Positions 1-8,430 are shown, numbered from the stretch's first letter. The stretch is 64,000 nt of DNA from Dokdonia sp. 4H-3-7-5 (GCF_000212355.1 NC_015496.1:620001-684000), one strand, 5' to 3'. Program-made: numbers and translations. The notes: a model not told the origin generated them from the letters alone.

Positions 1-63
1 GCAGAAGTACAAAATGACATACTAGATGAATCTGTAATTGTTCTATTTACAGCATACGAGTAA
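1..63 (+). CDS. C-terminal end of a secreted-protein paralogue (partial)
   Basis: The reading frame is open from the window edge to a TAA at 61-63 and encodes a tail ending VLFTAYE. The complete protein just downstream (71-799) ends VIFTAYK, preceded by a similar acidic, asparagine-rich stretch. I infer that this is the end of a tandem paralogue of that gene. Only about 20 residues are visible, so no function can be given. The next gene starts 8 bases later on the same strand, consistent with one operon of secreted proteins. Confidence 0.6.
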   Translation, partial: AEVQNDILDESVIVLFTAYE

Positions 64-70
64 AATTACT

Positions 71-799
71 ATGAAACGTAACACCTTATATATAACTATA
101 CTTCTTGTTTTTGTTTACGCTTTCGCGAAAGCGCAAACCACAGACCCTGCATATTTAGTTAATGTACAGAAGGCATCACAGTTAGAAATTGACGCATACG
201 ATCCGGCAGATCTCGAAATAGGTATGCTAGTATATAATACAGATGAAAATAGGATTTTTGAATATACAAATAATGGGTTTTTAGAACTTCTTACAGAGAA
301 GAATATATACACTGGATGGTTTATCATTTCTGGCGAAGGAGTGGTCACAGTAAGCGACATTCCGTTTACACCATCACAGGTAACCTTCTCGGCTGCAGCA
401 AATGTAGAGAGTCGCGATATTGATTCAGATAACGGTACTGGAAATAATGATAGAGGAATTAATAATTCATACGGAACTATGAATGGCTTTGCAAATGATA
501 CTGGCGCCACTCTGGTACAGCAAGTAACATTTGTAGGTGGTCATGGGAACTCCATAAACGATATTTCGCGTTATGCGAGTAGCAGCAATTGCATTGGTGT
601 ACGCTATGGAGATCAAAATGGAAGCAGTCTAGGTAAAATAGAAGCAGCATTTGGAGCGTTTACAGCTGATGGATTTACTGTAAATGTAAATTATACAGAC
701 GGTGTAATTACAGTAAATAGTACTAATGCGCTAGTTGATATTCAACCTGATGATGTTAATAATGAAGCACTTCTAGTGATTTTTACGGCCTATAAATAA
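71..799 (+). CDS. Secreted protein of unknown function, tandem family member
   Basis: The chosen start, ATG at 71, gives a classical signal peptide: MKR, then a hydrophobic stretch, then AFAKA followed by QTT, a good signal peptidase I site. An upstream in-frame start at 38 would overlap the previous gene and bury the signal peptide. The N-terminal part has a GMLVYNTDENRIFEY segment of a type common in secreted flavobacterial proteins, where a short repeat precedes a surface domain. The rest is rich in Asn, Gly, Ser and Thr and looks beta-stranded. The C-terminus resembles the partial gene at 1-63. Codons for the cleavage site coincide exactly with a copy of the 16-bp palindrome (118-133). 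Function is not recognised; a surface or extracellular role is inferred. Confidence 0.75.
   Translation: MKRNTLYITILLVFVYAFAKAQTTDPAYLVNVQKASQLEIDAYDPADLEIGMLVYNTDENRIFEYTNNGFLELLTEKNIYTGWFIISGEGVVTVSDIPFTPSQVTFSAAANVESRDIDSDNGTGNNDRGINNSYGTMNGFANDTGATLVQQVTFVGGHGNSINDISRYASSSNCIGVRYGDQNGSSLGKIEAAFGAFTADGFTVNVNYTDGVITVNSTNALVDIQPDDVNNEALLVIFTAYK
118..133. repeat. Palindrome copy 1 (perfect 16-mer)
   Basis: CGCTTTCGCGAAAGCG inside the 71-799 secreted protein, read AFAKA at its signal cleavage site. Confidence 0.98.
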
Positions 800-802
800 A
801 GT

Positions 803-1456
803 ATGAAACAAACATCCCTATATATTACCGCTTGTTTTCTTTTAGCTGTCGCTTTCGCGAAAGCGCAAACGTTAAATCCTCAGTTGCTATTGAAATTGAA
901 TGATGGCACAACAGCAGAAATAAACAATACGACTGGCGCTGAAGCCGGTGTTATGGCTTATGACAGTGACCAAAAGGTTGCAAAAATTTATGATGGCACT
1001 ACATGGCAAGCAATGAGTACACCATCTAGGGGAAGTATAATCCTCAATAGAAATGGAGGGTCTGGAATACTTACCACTGCTAATAACACTTATTTTGACA
1101 TGCCTATTAATGCATCTCACATACAAGCAAACGAAGGAGGTTTATTTACTGTAATAGGTACTGGAGAGATTGAAGTTGCTCAAGATGGTCTTTACGCAAT
1201 ATCTGCCTCTTTATCTACGAGTAATATGCCCGCAGGAAACACAAAGTATATTTTGGCAGCAAGACGTAATGGGTCACTTATTGGATATTTATCACGTGGT
1301 TCTGTATCATTACCTAACCGAGATTATTGGGGGACTTCTGGAACTCTATCATACACACTTAACGCTGGTGATGTTATCAATTTTCAATATGTGATTAATG
1401 CCGGAGGATCAAACCTCAACGCAGTATTTAGCAATGCGTCTATAACAAAATTATAA
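803..1456 (+). CDS. Secreted protein with a C1q/TNF-like beta domain
   Basis: A 217-residue protein starting 3 bases after the previous stop. The N-terminus is a signal peptide ending AFAKA-Q, again encoded by the palindrome (850-865). Residues of about 25-70 contain AGVMAYDSDQKVAKIYDG, like the linker of the preceding gene. The C-terminal 140 residues alternate short strands (DGLYAISASLS, KYILAARRNGS, LNAGDVINFQY) in the manner of C1q/TNF-like jelly-roll domains. That assignment is by pattern and is moderate. The tight spacing with its neighbours argues for co-transcription with the T9SS-type surface protein that follows. Confidence 0.75.
   Translation: MKQTSLYITACFLLAVAFAKAQTLNPQLLLKLNDGTTAEINNTTGAEAGVMAYDSDQKVAKIYDGTTWQAMSTPSRGSIILNRNGGSGILTTANNTYFDMPINASHIQANEGGLFTVIGTGEIEVAQDGLYAISASLSTSNMPAGNTKYILAARRNGSLIGYLSRGSVSLPNRDYWGTSGTLSYTLNAGDVINFQYVINAGGSNLNAVFSNASITKL
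850..865. repeat. Palindrome copy 2 (perfect 16-mer)
   Basis: Perfect copy inside the 803-1456 gene; AFAKA frame at the signal cleavage site. Confidence 0.98.
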
Positions 1457-1460
1457 TACC

Positions 1461-2609
1461 ATGAAAAATATATTAATTATTGTCTTGATATGCTGTGGAT
1501 ACGCTTTCGCGAAAGCGCAAGAGACCGCACATAATTTTGGTAATATTCAAATTCATCACAATGGGGCTATAGGCTTTCATGGTGATCTTGTGAATGACGG
1601 AGATTTTGATAATAATTTAGGTCTAGCGGGTTTTTACAATCAAGAAGAAGAACTATTTATTATAGGAAACAACAAACCCGTCTTCTTTAATATGGAAGTC
1701 GATGTTCCAGAAGACCTAAACTTTGAAGTATCTGTAGGCGTTACTAATTTTTTAGATTTTATAAACGGGAGAATCACAACCCCAAGAGAAGACTTAGGAA
1801 TTAATCTTGATTTTACTGATGATGCAATTTACTTAGGAGAAAGTGATGATAATCATGTGGACGGTTATGTCACAAATCAAGGAAATCTAGAATTTGACTT
1901 CCCTATAGGTGATGATTTTAAAATACGCCAACTTACAGTAGTCCCTCTAGACCCTGCTGGTGATGTGTATCAAGCAGCATATTTTTTTGAAGATCCTAAT
2001 ACTCCAAGTACGCTTTCTGGATCTTTTGATAGAGATTCTTTCCAAAATACATTATCTATTATTGATTCCAATGAATATTGGGATTTAAATGGAACACTAC
2101 CTGTACAAGCAAGACTCACCTGGGATGAGGACACACAGGTACCGGTACTTGCAGATGGCATAGAGTCTCTGAGAGTTGTGGGTTACTCTGAAGTTCTAAA
2201 TAGATGGGTAGACTTAGGAAATACACAGATTACAGGAAATGAAATTAATGGACAGATAACGTCTGACATCTTTGAGCCAGATGGTTTTGCTGCGCTTACA
2301 CTTGGTTCTGTCTTAAGAGGGGGAAGCTCTATAAATGTTTATACCTTCTTCTCCCCAAATGGTGATGGCATTAATGAAACTTTTGTTATTGAAGGATTAG
2401 CTACTAGTCCAGACAATGAGCTGTTCATTTTTAACAGATGGGGTGTAGAAGTTTTCTCAATGAAAAACTACGACAACTCTTTTGATGGAACGTCACAAGG
2501 GAGGGTGACTGTATCTCAGGACGATAAACTGCCAGTAGGCACTTACTACTATGTGCTCAAACTTAAAGATCAGAAAGATCTAGCAGGAGCATTTTACATA
2601 AATCGCTAA
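1461..2609 (+). CDS. Gliding-motility-associated C-terminal domain (T9SS type B) secreted protein
   Basis: A 382-residue secreted protein. The signal peptide ends YAFAKA-QE (palindrome at 1502-1517). The last 90 residues carry the features of the gliding-motility-associated C-terminal domain used as a type B signal by the type IX secretion system: SPNGDGINETF, then IFNRWGVEVF, and a closing PVGTYYYVLKLK region. The middle is an uncharacterised beta-rich segment (residues of about 20-290). By family knowledge such proteins are exported by T9SS and stay on or leave the cell surface. The gene starts 4 bases after the preceding one and is the last of this rightward cluster. Confidence 0.88.
   Translation: MKNILIIVLICCGYAFAKAQETAHNFGNIQIHHNGAIGFHGDLVNDGDFDNNLGLAGFYNQEEELFIIGNNKPVFFNMEVDVPEDLNFEVSVGVTNFLDFINGRITTPREDLGINLDFTDDAIYLGESDDNHVDGYVTNQGNLEFDFPIGDDFKIRQLTVVPLDPAGDVYQAAYFFEDPNTPSTLSGSFDRDSFQNTLSIIDSNEYWDLNGTLPVQARLTWDEDTQVPVLADGIESLRVVGYSEVLNRWVDLGNTQITGNEINGQITSDIFEPDGFAALTLGSVLRGGSSINVYTFFSPNGDGINETFVIEGLATSPDNELFIFNRWGVEVFSMKNYDNSFDGTSQGRVTVSQDDKLPVGTYYYVLKLKDQKDLAGAFYINR
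1502..1517. repeat. Palindrome copy 3 (perfect 16-mer)
   Basis: Perfect copy in the T9SS-type protein; AFAKA frame at the signal cleavage site. Confidence 0.98.
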
Positions 2610-2676
2610 ATATTTCCCAAAAACGAACTTTGTTAGGCTGCTTTACTCTTTATTCATATTTTTAAATAAAAAAGTG

Positions 2677-2958
2677 ATGACCATACAGCATAAAGAAAGA
2701 GATGACCGAGGTGTCTTTTATATAAAAGGTGAAAATGGTATTATATCCGAACTTACCTACTCTAAAGATGATAATTCTGTAATCACAATAGACCACACAG
2801 AGACTAAGATCCCACAGGAAGGACAAGGCTATGCTTCAAAGCTTATGGCTCACGCCGTAGAATTTGCAAGAGAACATAATCTTAAGATTAATCCGCTATG
2901 TCCTTTTGCAGAGGTTCAATTTGATCGTAATCCAGAATTTAAAGACGTGCTTGCTTAA
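2677..2958 (+). CDS. Small GNAT-type N-acetyltransferase (YidJ/Gtn-like)
   Basis: A short protein of 93 residues matching the compact acetyltransferase class that has only the core acetyl-CoA fold. Visible marks are ENGIISELTY near the start, IPQEGQGYASKLMAHAVEFARE in the middle (the acetyl-CoA loop with its GxGxA-like turn and following helix), and a conserved NPLCPFAEVQFDRNPEF end. The ATG at 2677 is preferred to the GTG at 2674. The stop is contiguous with the start of a two-domain acetyltransferase, so both are probably translated together. The substrate is unknown. Confidence 0.82.
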   Translation: MTIQHKERDDRGVFYIKGENGIISELTYSKDDNSVITIDHTETKIPQEGQGYASKLMAHAVEFAREHNLKINPLCPFAEVQFDRNPEFKDVLA

Positions 2959-3923
2959 TGACTCCCATTCTGGAAACAGAACGTTTGTATTTAAGAACAT
3001 TTACTTATGAGGATGCTCTGGATCTTTATGAAATGAATAACAATCCAGATGTTATTAAATACACCGGAGATAGCGCGTTCAAAAATCTAAAAGAAGCTCA
3101 GGATTTCATAAGTGAATATATTAGGTTGCGCACTATTAAAACAACCAAAGATTCATCAAAAAAATCTTTGGCGAGATATGCTGTCATTAGAAAAGAAGAT
3201 AACGCATTTTTAGGATGGTGTGGGCTTAAACTACATAAAGATAAAGGAGCAGTAGATATAGGGTTTCGGTTTTATAAGCAATACTGGAAACAAGGATATG
3301 CTACAGAAAGTACCAGAGGTTGTATATCTTACGCTTTTTTTAATCTACAATTACCATTTATAATTGCTCACGCACATATTGATAATCTACAATCTCGCAA
3401 GGTTTTAGAGAAGTGTAGTATGAATGAAATAGAAAAGATTAATTACGACAATAATCCTTCAATCTTGTATCGTCTAGATAATGAAGATTACTCACTTCGG
3501 GAAATTGACGCTCAAGATACATGGCCAGTAAGACATCCTGTTTTACGAGCTGGAAGACCACTTGAAGATGTATATATGGAGGCAGATGAAAAAACTTCTA
3601 CCTTTCACCTAGGTATGTATCACCATAACAAAATTGTAGGAGTAGCCAGCTTTATGGAAGATACTCATGAGGAATTTACAGGCATCCAAACACGTTTACG
3701 AGGAATGGCTGTATTACCAGAATATCGCAATAAAGGAATAGCGGCACAAATACTTAAAAAAGGTGAAGAAATCTTAAAGGAAAGAGAACGCACTATCTTA
3801 TGGTTTAATGCTCGCACAGTTGCACTAGACTTTTATAAAAATCTAGGCTATGAAATGATAGGTGAAGAATTTGATATTCCGCAAGTAGGGCCTCATGTTA
3901 GAATGAAAAAAGACTTATTATGA
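2958..3923 (+). CDS. Two-domain GNAT acetyltransferase (RimJ/RimL-like plus GNAT)
   Basis: A 321-residue protein made of two acetyltransferase modules. Residues of about 1-170 look like the RimJ/RimL class (ETERLYLR at the start; YWKQGYATESTRGCISYAF as the acetyl-CoA loop and helix). Residues of about 175-321 form a second GNAT (LRGMAVLPEYRNKGIAAQIL, then ALDFYKNLGYEMIGEEF). Each half is of normal length, so this is a fusion or tandem protein and not a duplication of one sequence. Its start overlaps the stop of the small acetyltransferase by one base, and its stop overlaps the next start (ATGA). Substrates cannot be deduced. Confidence 0.85.
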   Translation: MTPILETERLYLRTFTYEDALDLYEMNNNPDVIKYTGDSAFKNLKEAQDFISEYIRLRTIKTTKDSSKKSLARYAVIRKEDNAFLGWCGLKLHKDKGAVDIGFRFYKQYWKQGYATESTRGCISYAFFNLQLPFIIAHAHIDNLQSRKVLEKCSMNEIEKINYDNNPSILYRLDNEDYSLREIDAQDTWPVRHPVLRAGRPLEDVYMEADEKTSTFHLGMYHHNKIVGVASFMEDTHEEFTGIQTRLRGMAVLPEYRNKGIAAQILKKGEEILKERERTILWFNARTVALDFYKNLGYEMIGEEFDIPQVGPHVRMKKDLL

Positions 3924-4657
3924 ACAGACGCACATTTTCAAAATTAACGTTGCTAGGAGCAGTTGCTGCCTCCCTCCCACTTCAAGCAACCACATCATTT
4001 TTTCAAGGTATTTCTGAAGATGAATTGCTTGGTAAAGGTGCTCCGCTTCTTACTAAGACCTCAGCATACAGACTTCGACCAGAAGCTGCAGTTGCTTATG
4101 AAGAGATGAAAAGTGCAGCATTTAAGGAAGGAATCAAATTCCAAGTAGTATCTAGCTATAGAGACTATAACCACCAAAATAGAATCTGGGAACGCAAATA
4201 CAAAAGCTTTCGCGAAAGCGGACTCAACCCAACTGCAGCTATTGAAAAAATAATACAATACTCCACCATTCCAGGAACTTCAAGACATCACTGGGGTACA
4301 GATATAGATATTGTGGACGCCACTCCAAAAGTTTCAGGAGGGCTTCTCATTCCTTCTAAATTTCATGGAAATGGCCCTTTCTGTAAGTTTAAAGAGTGGA
4401 TGGATAACAATGCAAATACTTATGGATTTTACTTAGTCTACACCGATAACCAAAATCGTAATGGTTTTAATTACGAGCCGTGGCATTACAGCTTTAAAAG
4501 CTTATCACTAGATTACCTCAACAAGTACCAAGAATTGCCTATTAAAAGCAAATTACAATCGGCTAAATTATTAGGAAGCGAGCATTTTACAGAAGCGTTT
4601 ATAGACCGCTATCTCCAACATAATGTAATGGACATCAATCCAGCCTTACGCTCTTAA
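3920..4657 (+). CDS. M15-family D-alanyl-D-alanine carboxypeptidase-like protein (VanY/LdcB type)
   Basis: A 245-residue peptidase of the VanY-like M15B group that trims peptidoglycan stem peptides outside the cytoplasm. The N-terminus (NRRTFSK then a hydrophobic stretch) looks like a Tat signal, with plain Sec as the alternative. Family motifs are present: SSYRDYNHQ, SRHHWGTDIDIVD (zinc ligands H and D), and EPWHYS near the end with the third ligand. A palindrome copy (4206-4219) lies in the coding region, here read as KSFRESG, a different frame from most copies. The gene overlaps the acetyltransferase upstream by 4 bases and converges on the TPR gene with a 4-base overlap of the ends. Confidence 0.87.
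   Translation: MNRRTFSKLTLLGAVAASLPLQATTSFFQGISEDELLGKGAPLLTKTSAYRLRPEAAVAYEEMKSAAFKEGIKFQVVSSYRDYNHQNRIWERKYKSFRESGLNPTAAIEKIIQYSTIPGTSRHHWGTDIDIVDATPKVSGGLLIPSKFHGNGPFCKFKEWMDNNANTYGFYLVYTDNQNRNGFNYEPWHYSFKSLSLDYLNKYQELPIKSKLQSAKLLGSEHFTEAFIDRYLQHNVMDINPALRS
4206..4219. repeat. Palindrome copy 4 (inner 14-mer)
   Basis: GCTTTCGCGAAAGC flanked by A and G; in the M15 peptidase, read as FRES. Confidence 0.95.
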
Positions 4658-5616
4658 AGCAACTGGATTTCCTTGCGTTCTAGCAATGCTTCCTTAAAGT
4701 CAGAACGACTGGCTAGAGCTTTACCTATCCATTGCTCTGCCTTACTTTTATCTCCTTTATGCTTATAAATCTGCGCTAGACGCAAGTAAGCCCAGTCTTT
4801 TGGCACTCCGTCTTTGGCTGTATAATTATCAATGTATTTATGTAAACAAGATATTCCTTGATCTAGGCCTATTCCGTATTGACCAGCGATTTTCCCAAAC
4901 TGATAATGCAATCTATTATCTTCTTCATGCTTAGTTTGAGCAGCCTTTACCGTAGCTAGTGCCTCTTCCGGCTTATTGTTTTTTTCGTAATGTTCTTGTA
5001 ATTTCTGGTAACAAGTTACAGAACCACCTACTTGAACTGCCTTTCTATAATTTACCTCTGCATCATTAGAACGATTATTATATTCTGCAATATATCCATG
5101 AGCTAGATACCCATCTACTGGTGATATGCTTGCAAGCTGATCTGCATATTTCATAGCTTTATCTTCACTCCCTCCTATGATACTTGGTAACTGAATATAA
5201 AATTCAATGAGTGCCCATCTAGCTTCAATATGTTTTGGGTCAAGTGTTGCCGCAGTTTCAAAAGCCTCCTTGATATCGCCTATCATGGTCGCCGCTCTCA
5301 GCTTATTTACTGCTAGCGCTTTCATTCCCATTACGCCACCATATTTATAATGATAGTTTGCATTCTTAGGATACTGCTCAACTAGTTGCTCATAATATGA
5401 TATGGCATCATTCCAGTTTTCTGCATAGCCTTCTATATCGCCTAGATATTCGATAGTTTTTGCATGAGTAGGATGCGCAGATAAGTATGTTTTGAAAAAT
5501 GGTTTTGCTTGTTGATATTGTTCTTTCTTAAAAAGAGTTTCCGCTTTCGCGAAAGCGTTATCATTTTGTGCTACCACAAAAACAGGAAAGCACAATAAGA
5601 GAATCCATTTTATCAT
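4654..5616 (-). CDS. Secreted tetratricopeptide-repeat protein
   Basis: The chosen start at 5616 gives MIKWILLLCFPVFVVAQ, a clear signal peptide. The upstream in-frame start at 5655 lies on the far side of a promoter element (TATATTTG at 5631-5638), so it is rejected. The mature part is about 300 residues of helix pairs with TPR signatures (AKTIEYLGDIEGYAENWNDAISYYEQ and DWAYLRLAQIYKHKGDKSKAEQWIGKAL, given here in part). TPRs mediate protein contacts; no enzymatic domain is seen. A palindrome copy (5542-5557) encodes AFAKAE just after the signal peptide. Probable periplasmic location. Confidence 0.83.
   Translation of the reverse strand: MIKWILLLCFPVFVVAQNDNAFAKAETLFKKEQYQQAKPFFKTYLSAHPTHAKTIEYLGDIEGYAENWNDAISYYEQLVEQYPKNANYHYKYGGVMGMKALAVNKLRAATMIGDIKEAFETAATLDPKHIEARWALIEFYIQLPSIIGGSEDKAMKYADQLASISPVDGYLAHGYIAEYNNRSNDAEVNYRKAVQVGGSVTCYQKLQEHYEKNNKPEEALATVKAAQTKHEEDNRLHYQFGKIAGQYGIGLDQGISCLHKYIDNYTAKDGVPKDWAYLRLAQIYKHKGDKSKAEQWIGKALASRSDFKEALLERKEIQLL
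5542..5557. repeat. Palindrome copy 5 (perfect 16-mer)
   Basis: In the TPR gene, AFAKA frame, after the signal peptide. Confidence 0.98.
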
Positions 5617-5630
5617 TTTCAAATTTTTAT

Positions 5631-5638
5631 CAAATATA
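5631..5638 (-). promoter_or_regulatory. Promoter -7 element of the TPR gene
   Basis: On the minus strand the bases read TATATTTG, matching the Bacteroidota sigma-70 consensus TAnnTTTG. The element ends 14 bases before the ATG at 5616, so the leader is only a few bases long. It decides the start codon of this gene. Confidence 0.6.
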
Positions 5639-5662
5639 TACCAATATGATGCCAAAACTGAT

Positions 5663-6187
5663 TTACTTCTGAGGTGGATATTTACTTAAAATCTTTTCGG
5701 CCAGCTTCTTAAAATGAGCTTCCTTTTTCTCAAGAGACGCTTTTACCTTTACATCGCTCTCACTCGTTGCCTCCCATAAGGTGGCTTGCGCATTTTGAGC
5801 TTCATAAATGGTGAAGATAAGCTGTAAGTGCCTTTCGGCTCCTCCTATAGGAATCCCACCACTTACACCCACTCCCACATTACCTCCTCCTCCTCCAAGG
5901 CCTACGCCAATGGTGTTTCTAGAGTTGGTCTCAAATTCGTTTGCTTTTATTTTGATAAAAATCTCATTTTCTATCGTTTTTACAAAGCCTCGAGACTGCA
6001 ATATGCTATCTGTATATTTTAAGAATCTACGCTCGTCAAACTCTGATAAGCCTGATGGCTCAGAGAAGTCGTAATCGTAATTTTTATAACCAGCAATATC
6101 TTTCTTAGTATCGTAATCATAATCTACATACATCGTCCCGCAGCTAGTGAGCATTAATGAGGCGATAAGACATAAAAAAATCCGCAT
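5663..6187 (-). CDS. DUF4136-like lipoprotein
   Basis: With the start at 6187 the protein begins MRIFLCLIASLMLTSCG, a lipoprotein signal with the lipobox TSC. The nine-residue longer version from 6214 would put charged residues before the signal. The mature protein follows the DUF4136 pattern: YDYDTKKDIAGYKNYDY early on, a region TDSILQSRGFVK, then a glycine-rich strand (VGLGGGGGNVGVGVSGG) before the last third. Such lipoproteins are thought to be outer-membrane attached; their role is unknown. It follows the TPR gene promoter region on the same strand and stands alone. Confidence 0.8.
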   Translation of the reverse strand: MRIFLCLIASLMLTSCGTMYVDYDYDTKKDIAGYKNYDYDFSEPSGLSEFDERRFLKYTDSILQSRGFVKTIENEIFIKIKANEFETNSRNTIGVGLGGGGGNVGVGVSGGIPIGGAERHLQLIFTIYEAQNAQATLWEATSESDVKVKASLEKKEAHFKKLAEKILSKYPPQK

Positions 6188-6219
6188 ATCCTTTGTTTTG
6201 TATAAAGATAACAAAGGAT
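6188..6219 (-). promoter_or_regulatory. Promoter with 10-bp inverted repeat before the DUF4136-like gene
   Basis: ATCCTTTGTT at 6188-6197 and its exact reverse complement AACAAAGGAT at 6210-6219 flank the -7-like element TATCTTTA (minus strand, 6203-6210). The start codon follows immediately at 6187. The symmetry around the promoter suggests an operator; alternatively the transcript could fold into a short hairpin. Confidence 0.45.
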
Positions 6220-6251
6220 TATGCAGATTGTTGTATTTAAGTAGTTCTTAA

Positions 6252-7250
6252 CTACTCATTCATCATTTTCCACAATGCATCTTTAAGCTCTACTAGACCT
6301 TGTTGCGCAATAGAAGAAATAAATAAGTATGGTATCGGAAGTTCTCTATCTAGTTCTTCTGAGACTTCTGCTTTTAGTTCTTCATCGAGCATGTCACTTT
6401 TTGTGATAGCGATGAGTCTACTTTTATCAAGTAATTCTGGATTGTATTTTTGAAGCTCGTTAAGTAGTATTTCATACTGCTCTGCAATACTATCTGCATC
6501 TGCAGGGATCATAAAAAGTAATGTAGAGTTACGTTCTATGTGACGTAAGAAGCGATGTCCTAATCCTCTACCCTCAGCAGCTCCTTCTATAATACCCGGA
6601 ATATCTGCCATTACAAAAGATCTAAAATCCCTGTAAGCTACAATACCTAAATTAGGCTTAAGTGTAGTAAATTCATAGTTGGCAATTTTAGGCTTTGCCG
6701 CTGTGATTGCCGCGAGCAATGTAGATTTACCTACGTTTGGAAATCCTACAAGACCTACATCTGCAAGTACTTTAAGTTCTAAAGTAAGGTGTACCTCATA
6801 ACCGTCTATCCCTGGCTGTGAGTGCCTAGGAGTTTGGTTTGTACTCGTCTTAAAGTGCCAGTTACCACGACCTCCCATACCACCTCTAGCAGCAATAAAC
6901 TCTTGACCATCTTCTGTGATTTCAAAAAGCACCTGATCAGTCTCTGTGTCTTTTATAGTAGTCCCTAGTGGCACTTCTATATATTCATCTACACCATCAT
7001 GACCTGTTGATCTTGATTTTGCACCGTTTCCTCCGTGACCAGCACGCAAGTGTTTTTTAAATTTTAAATGTATAAGGGTCCATAGGTTAGTATTTCCTCT
7101 TATAATAATGTGGCCTCCACGACCTCCATCTCCTCCATCTGGACCACCCTTCTCAATAAACTTCTCACGGTGTAAATGCGCAGAACCAGAACCTCCATTT
7201 CCAGAGGTCGTGTGAATCTTTACATAGTCTACAAAATTTCCTTCAGTCAT
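6252..7250 (-). CDS. obg: GTPase Obg (CgtA)
   Basis: A 332-residue Obg GTPase, an essential factor acting in late assembly of the large ribosomal subunit and in stress signalling. The N-terminal Obg fold is glycine-rich ([23 protein letters not shown]). The G domain has G1 GFPNVGKST, a switch region with TTLKPN, G3 DIPGIIEGA, and G4 as TKSD in place of NKxD, ending SSIAQQG (G5). It lacks the extra C-terminal domain found in some firmicutes, as is usual here. It lies downstream of hpt-adk on the same strand with a 52-base gap. Confidence 0.97.
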   Translation of the reverse strand: MTEGNFVDYVKIHTTSGNGGSGSAHLHREKFIEKGGPDGGDGGRGGHIIIRGNTNLWTLIHLKFKKHLRAGHGGNGAKSRSTGHDGVDEYIEVPLGTTIKDTETDQVLFEITEDGQEFIAARGGMGGRGNWHFKTSTNQTPRHSQPGIDGYEVHLTLELKVLADVGLVGFPNVGKSTLLAAITAAKPKIANYEFTTLKPNLGIVAYRDFRSFVMADIPGIIEGAAEGRGLGHRFLRHIERNSTLLFMIPADADSIAEQYEILLNELQKYNPELLDKSRLIAITKSDMLDEELKAEVSEELDRELPIPYLFISSIAQQGLVELKDALWKMMNE

Positions 7251-7302
7251 CTTTCAGCTAGCCTTTAATTTCTTTAATAATATATAAGTACACTAGTACT
7301 TT

Positions 7303-8418
7303 TTATAAGGTGTCAATCACCTTACTTAATCTGTCTGTAATCTCACTTACTGTACCCACGCCATCAACTCCGTGATACTTATTTTGCTTCTCGTAGTATC
7401 CTTTTAAGATAGCAGTCTCTGCATAGTATACTTTAATACGGTTGCGTATCACTGCCTCATCTGCATCATCTGCACGCCCAGAAGTCTTACCTCTTTCTAG
7501 TAAACGTTGTACTAGCACCTCATCATCCACCTCTAAAGCAACCATTCCAGAAACCTCAGTATTCTTACTTTCCAGTAATTCTGCTAGTGCTTCTGCCTGT
7601 GCCTCTGTACGAGGAAAACCATCAAAAATAAACCCTTTAGCATCGGCATTTTTCTCCACCTCTGCATTAAGCATTTTTATAGTTACGCTATCTGGAACAA
7701 GCTGTCCTTTATCAATGTATGATTTTGCTAAGGTCCCTAGCTCTGTAGCATTTTTAATGTTGTATCTAAAAACATCTCCAGTACTTATATGTACTAGATT
7801 ATACTTTTCTTTTAAAACTTCGGCTTGTGTTCCTTTACCGGCACCTGGAGGGCCAAATAAAACCAGATTAGTCATTGTAGATTCTTTAAGTTTATAAATG
7901 GATGTAAGATTACGTCCTAGACCATTATAGTCTAGACCATATCCTACTACAAAATCATTAGGTACTTCTAGCCCTATATAATCTATTTTATAAGGCTTTT
8001 TATAAGCCGCTGGCTTATAAAGTAAGGATGCTATCGTAAAAGAAGCAACCTCTTCGTCTTTAAGTATTTTTATGATGGTTTCAACAGTGTTTCCAGAGTC
8101 TACTATATCTTCTACCACAATCACATCGCGTCCTTTAAGTGATGGCTCTGCTCCCATTACGGTATGAATTTCATCACTTTGCTGCGTTCCTTCATAACTC
8201 GCTACCTTTATAAAGCTCAATTCACAGTCGTGATCAAACTTTTTAATGAGCTCTGAGCTAAAGAGAAATGCACCGTTAAGTACTGTAAGAAATACAGGAC
8301 ATTTGCCTCTATAATCTTCATTAAGACGCACAGCCACACCGTTTACAGCATGTTGCACATTTGTTTTTGTAATAAATTTCTCAAAAGAGAGGTCGTGTAG
8401 TGTGATGGTATTTTTCAT
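7303..8418 (-). CDS. adk: Hypoxanthine phosphoribosyltransferase-adenylate kinase fusion
   Basis: A single reading frame encodes two complete purine enzymes. Residues of about 1-175 are a hypoxanthine phosphoribosyltransferase (PRPP loop VVEDIVDSGNTVE; also LNGAFLFSSEL). From about residue 182 an adenylate kinase follows, with GPPGAGKGTQ (Walker A), STGDVFR, DGFPRTEAQA and a short LID (RGKTSGRADDADE). The first salvages hypoxanthine or guanine to the nucleotide; the second balances AMP, ADP and ATP. The start at 8418 (MKNTITLHD) is chosen because the promoter element TATCTTTG (8431-8438) lies upstream of it. To my knowledge this fusion is common in Flavobacteriia. Confidence 0.95.
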   Translation of the reverse strand: MKNTITLHDLSFEKFITKTNVQHAVNGVAVRLNEDYRGKCPVFLTVLNGAFLFSSELIKKFDHDCELSFIKVASYEGTQQSDEIHTVMGAEPSLKGRDVIVVEDIVDSGNTVETIIKILKDEEVASFTIASLLYKPAAYKKPYKIDYIGLEVPNDFVVGYGLDYNGLGRNLTSIYKLKESTMTNLVLFGPPGAGKGTQAEVLKEKYNLVHISTGDVFRYNIKNATELGTLAKSYIDKGQLVPDSVTIKMLNAEVEKNADAKGFIFDGFPRTEAQAEALAELLESKNTEVSGMVALEVDDEVLVQRLLERGKTSGRADDADEAVIRNRIKVYYAETAILKGYYEKQNKYHGVDGVGTVSEITDRLSKVIDTL

Positions 8419-8430
8419 AATAACAAAGGG

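Noticed and set aside
115-510. Minus-strand ORF of 131 codons opposite the first secreted protein
   Set aside because: It is the antisense shadow of a gene with a clear signal peptide, and its composition (Ser and Phe rich) is typical of such shadows.
5808-6074. Plus-strand proline-rich ORF opposite the DUF4136-like gene
   Set aside because: The proline run is the reverse of the glycine-rich strand in the real lipoprotein gene.
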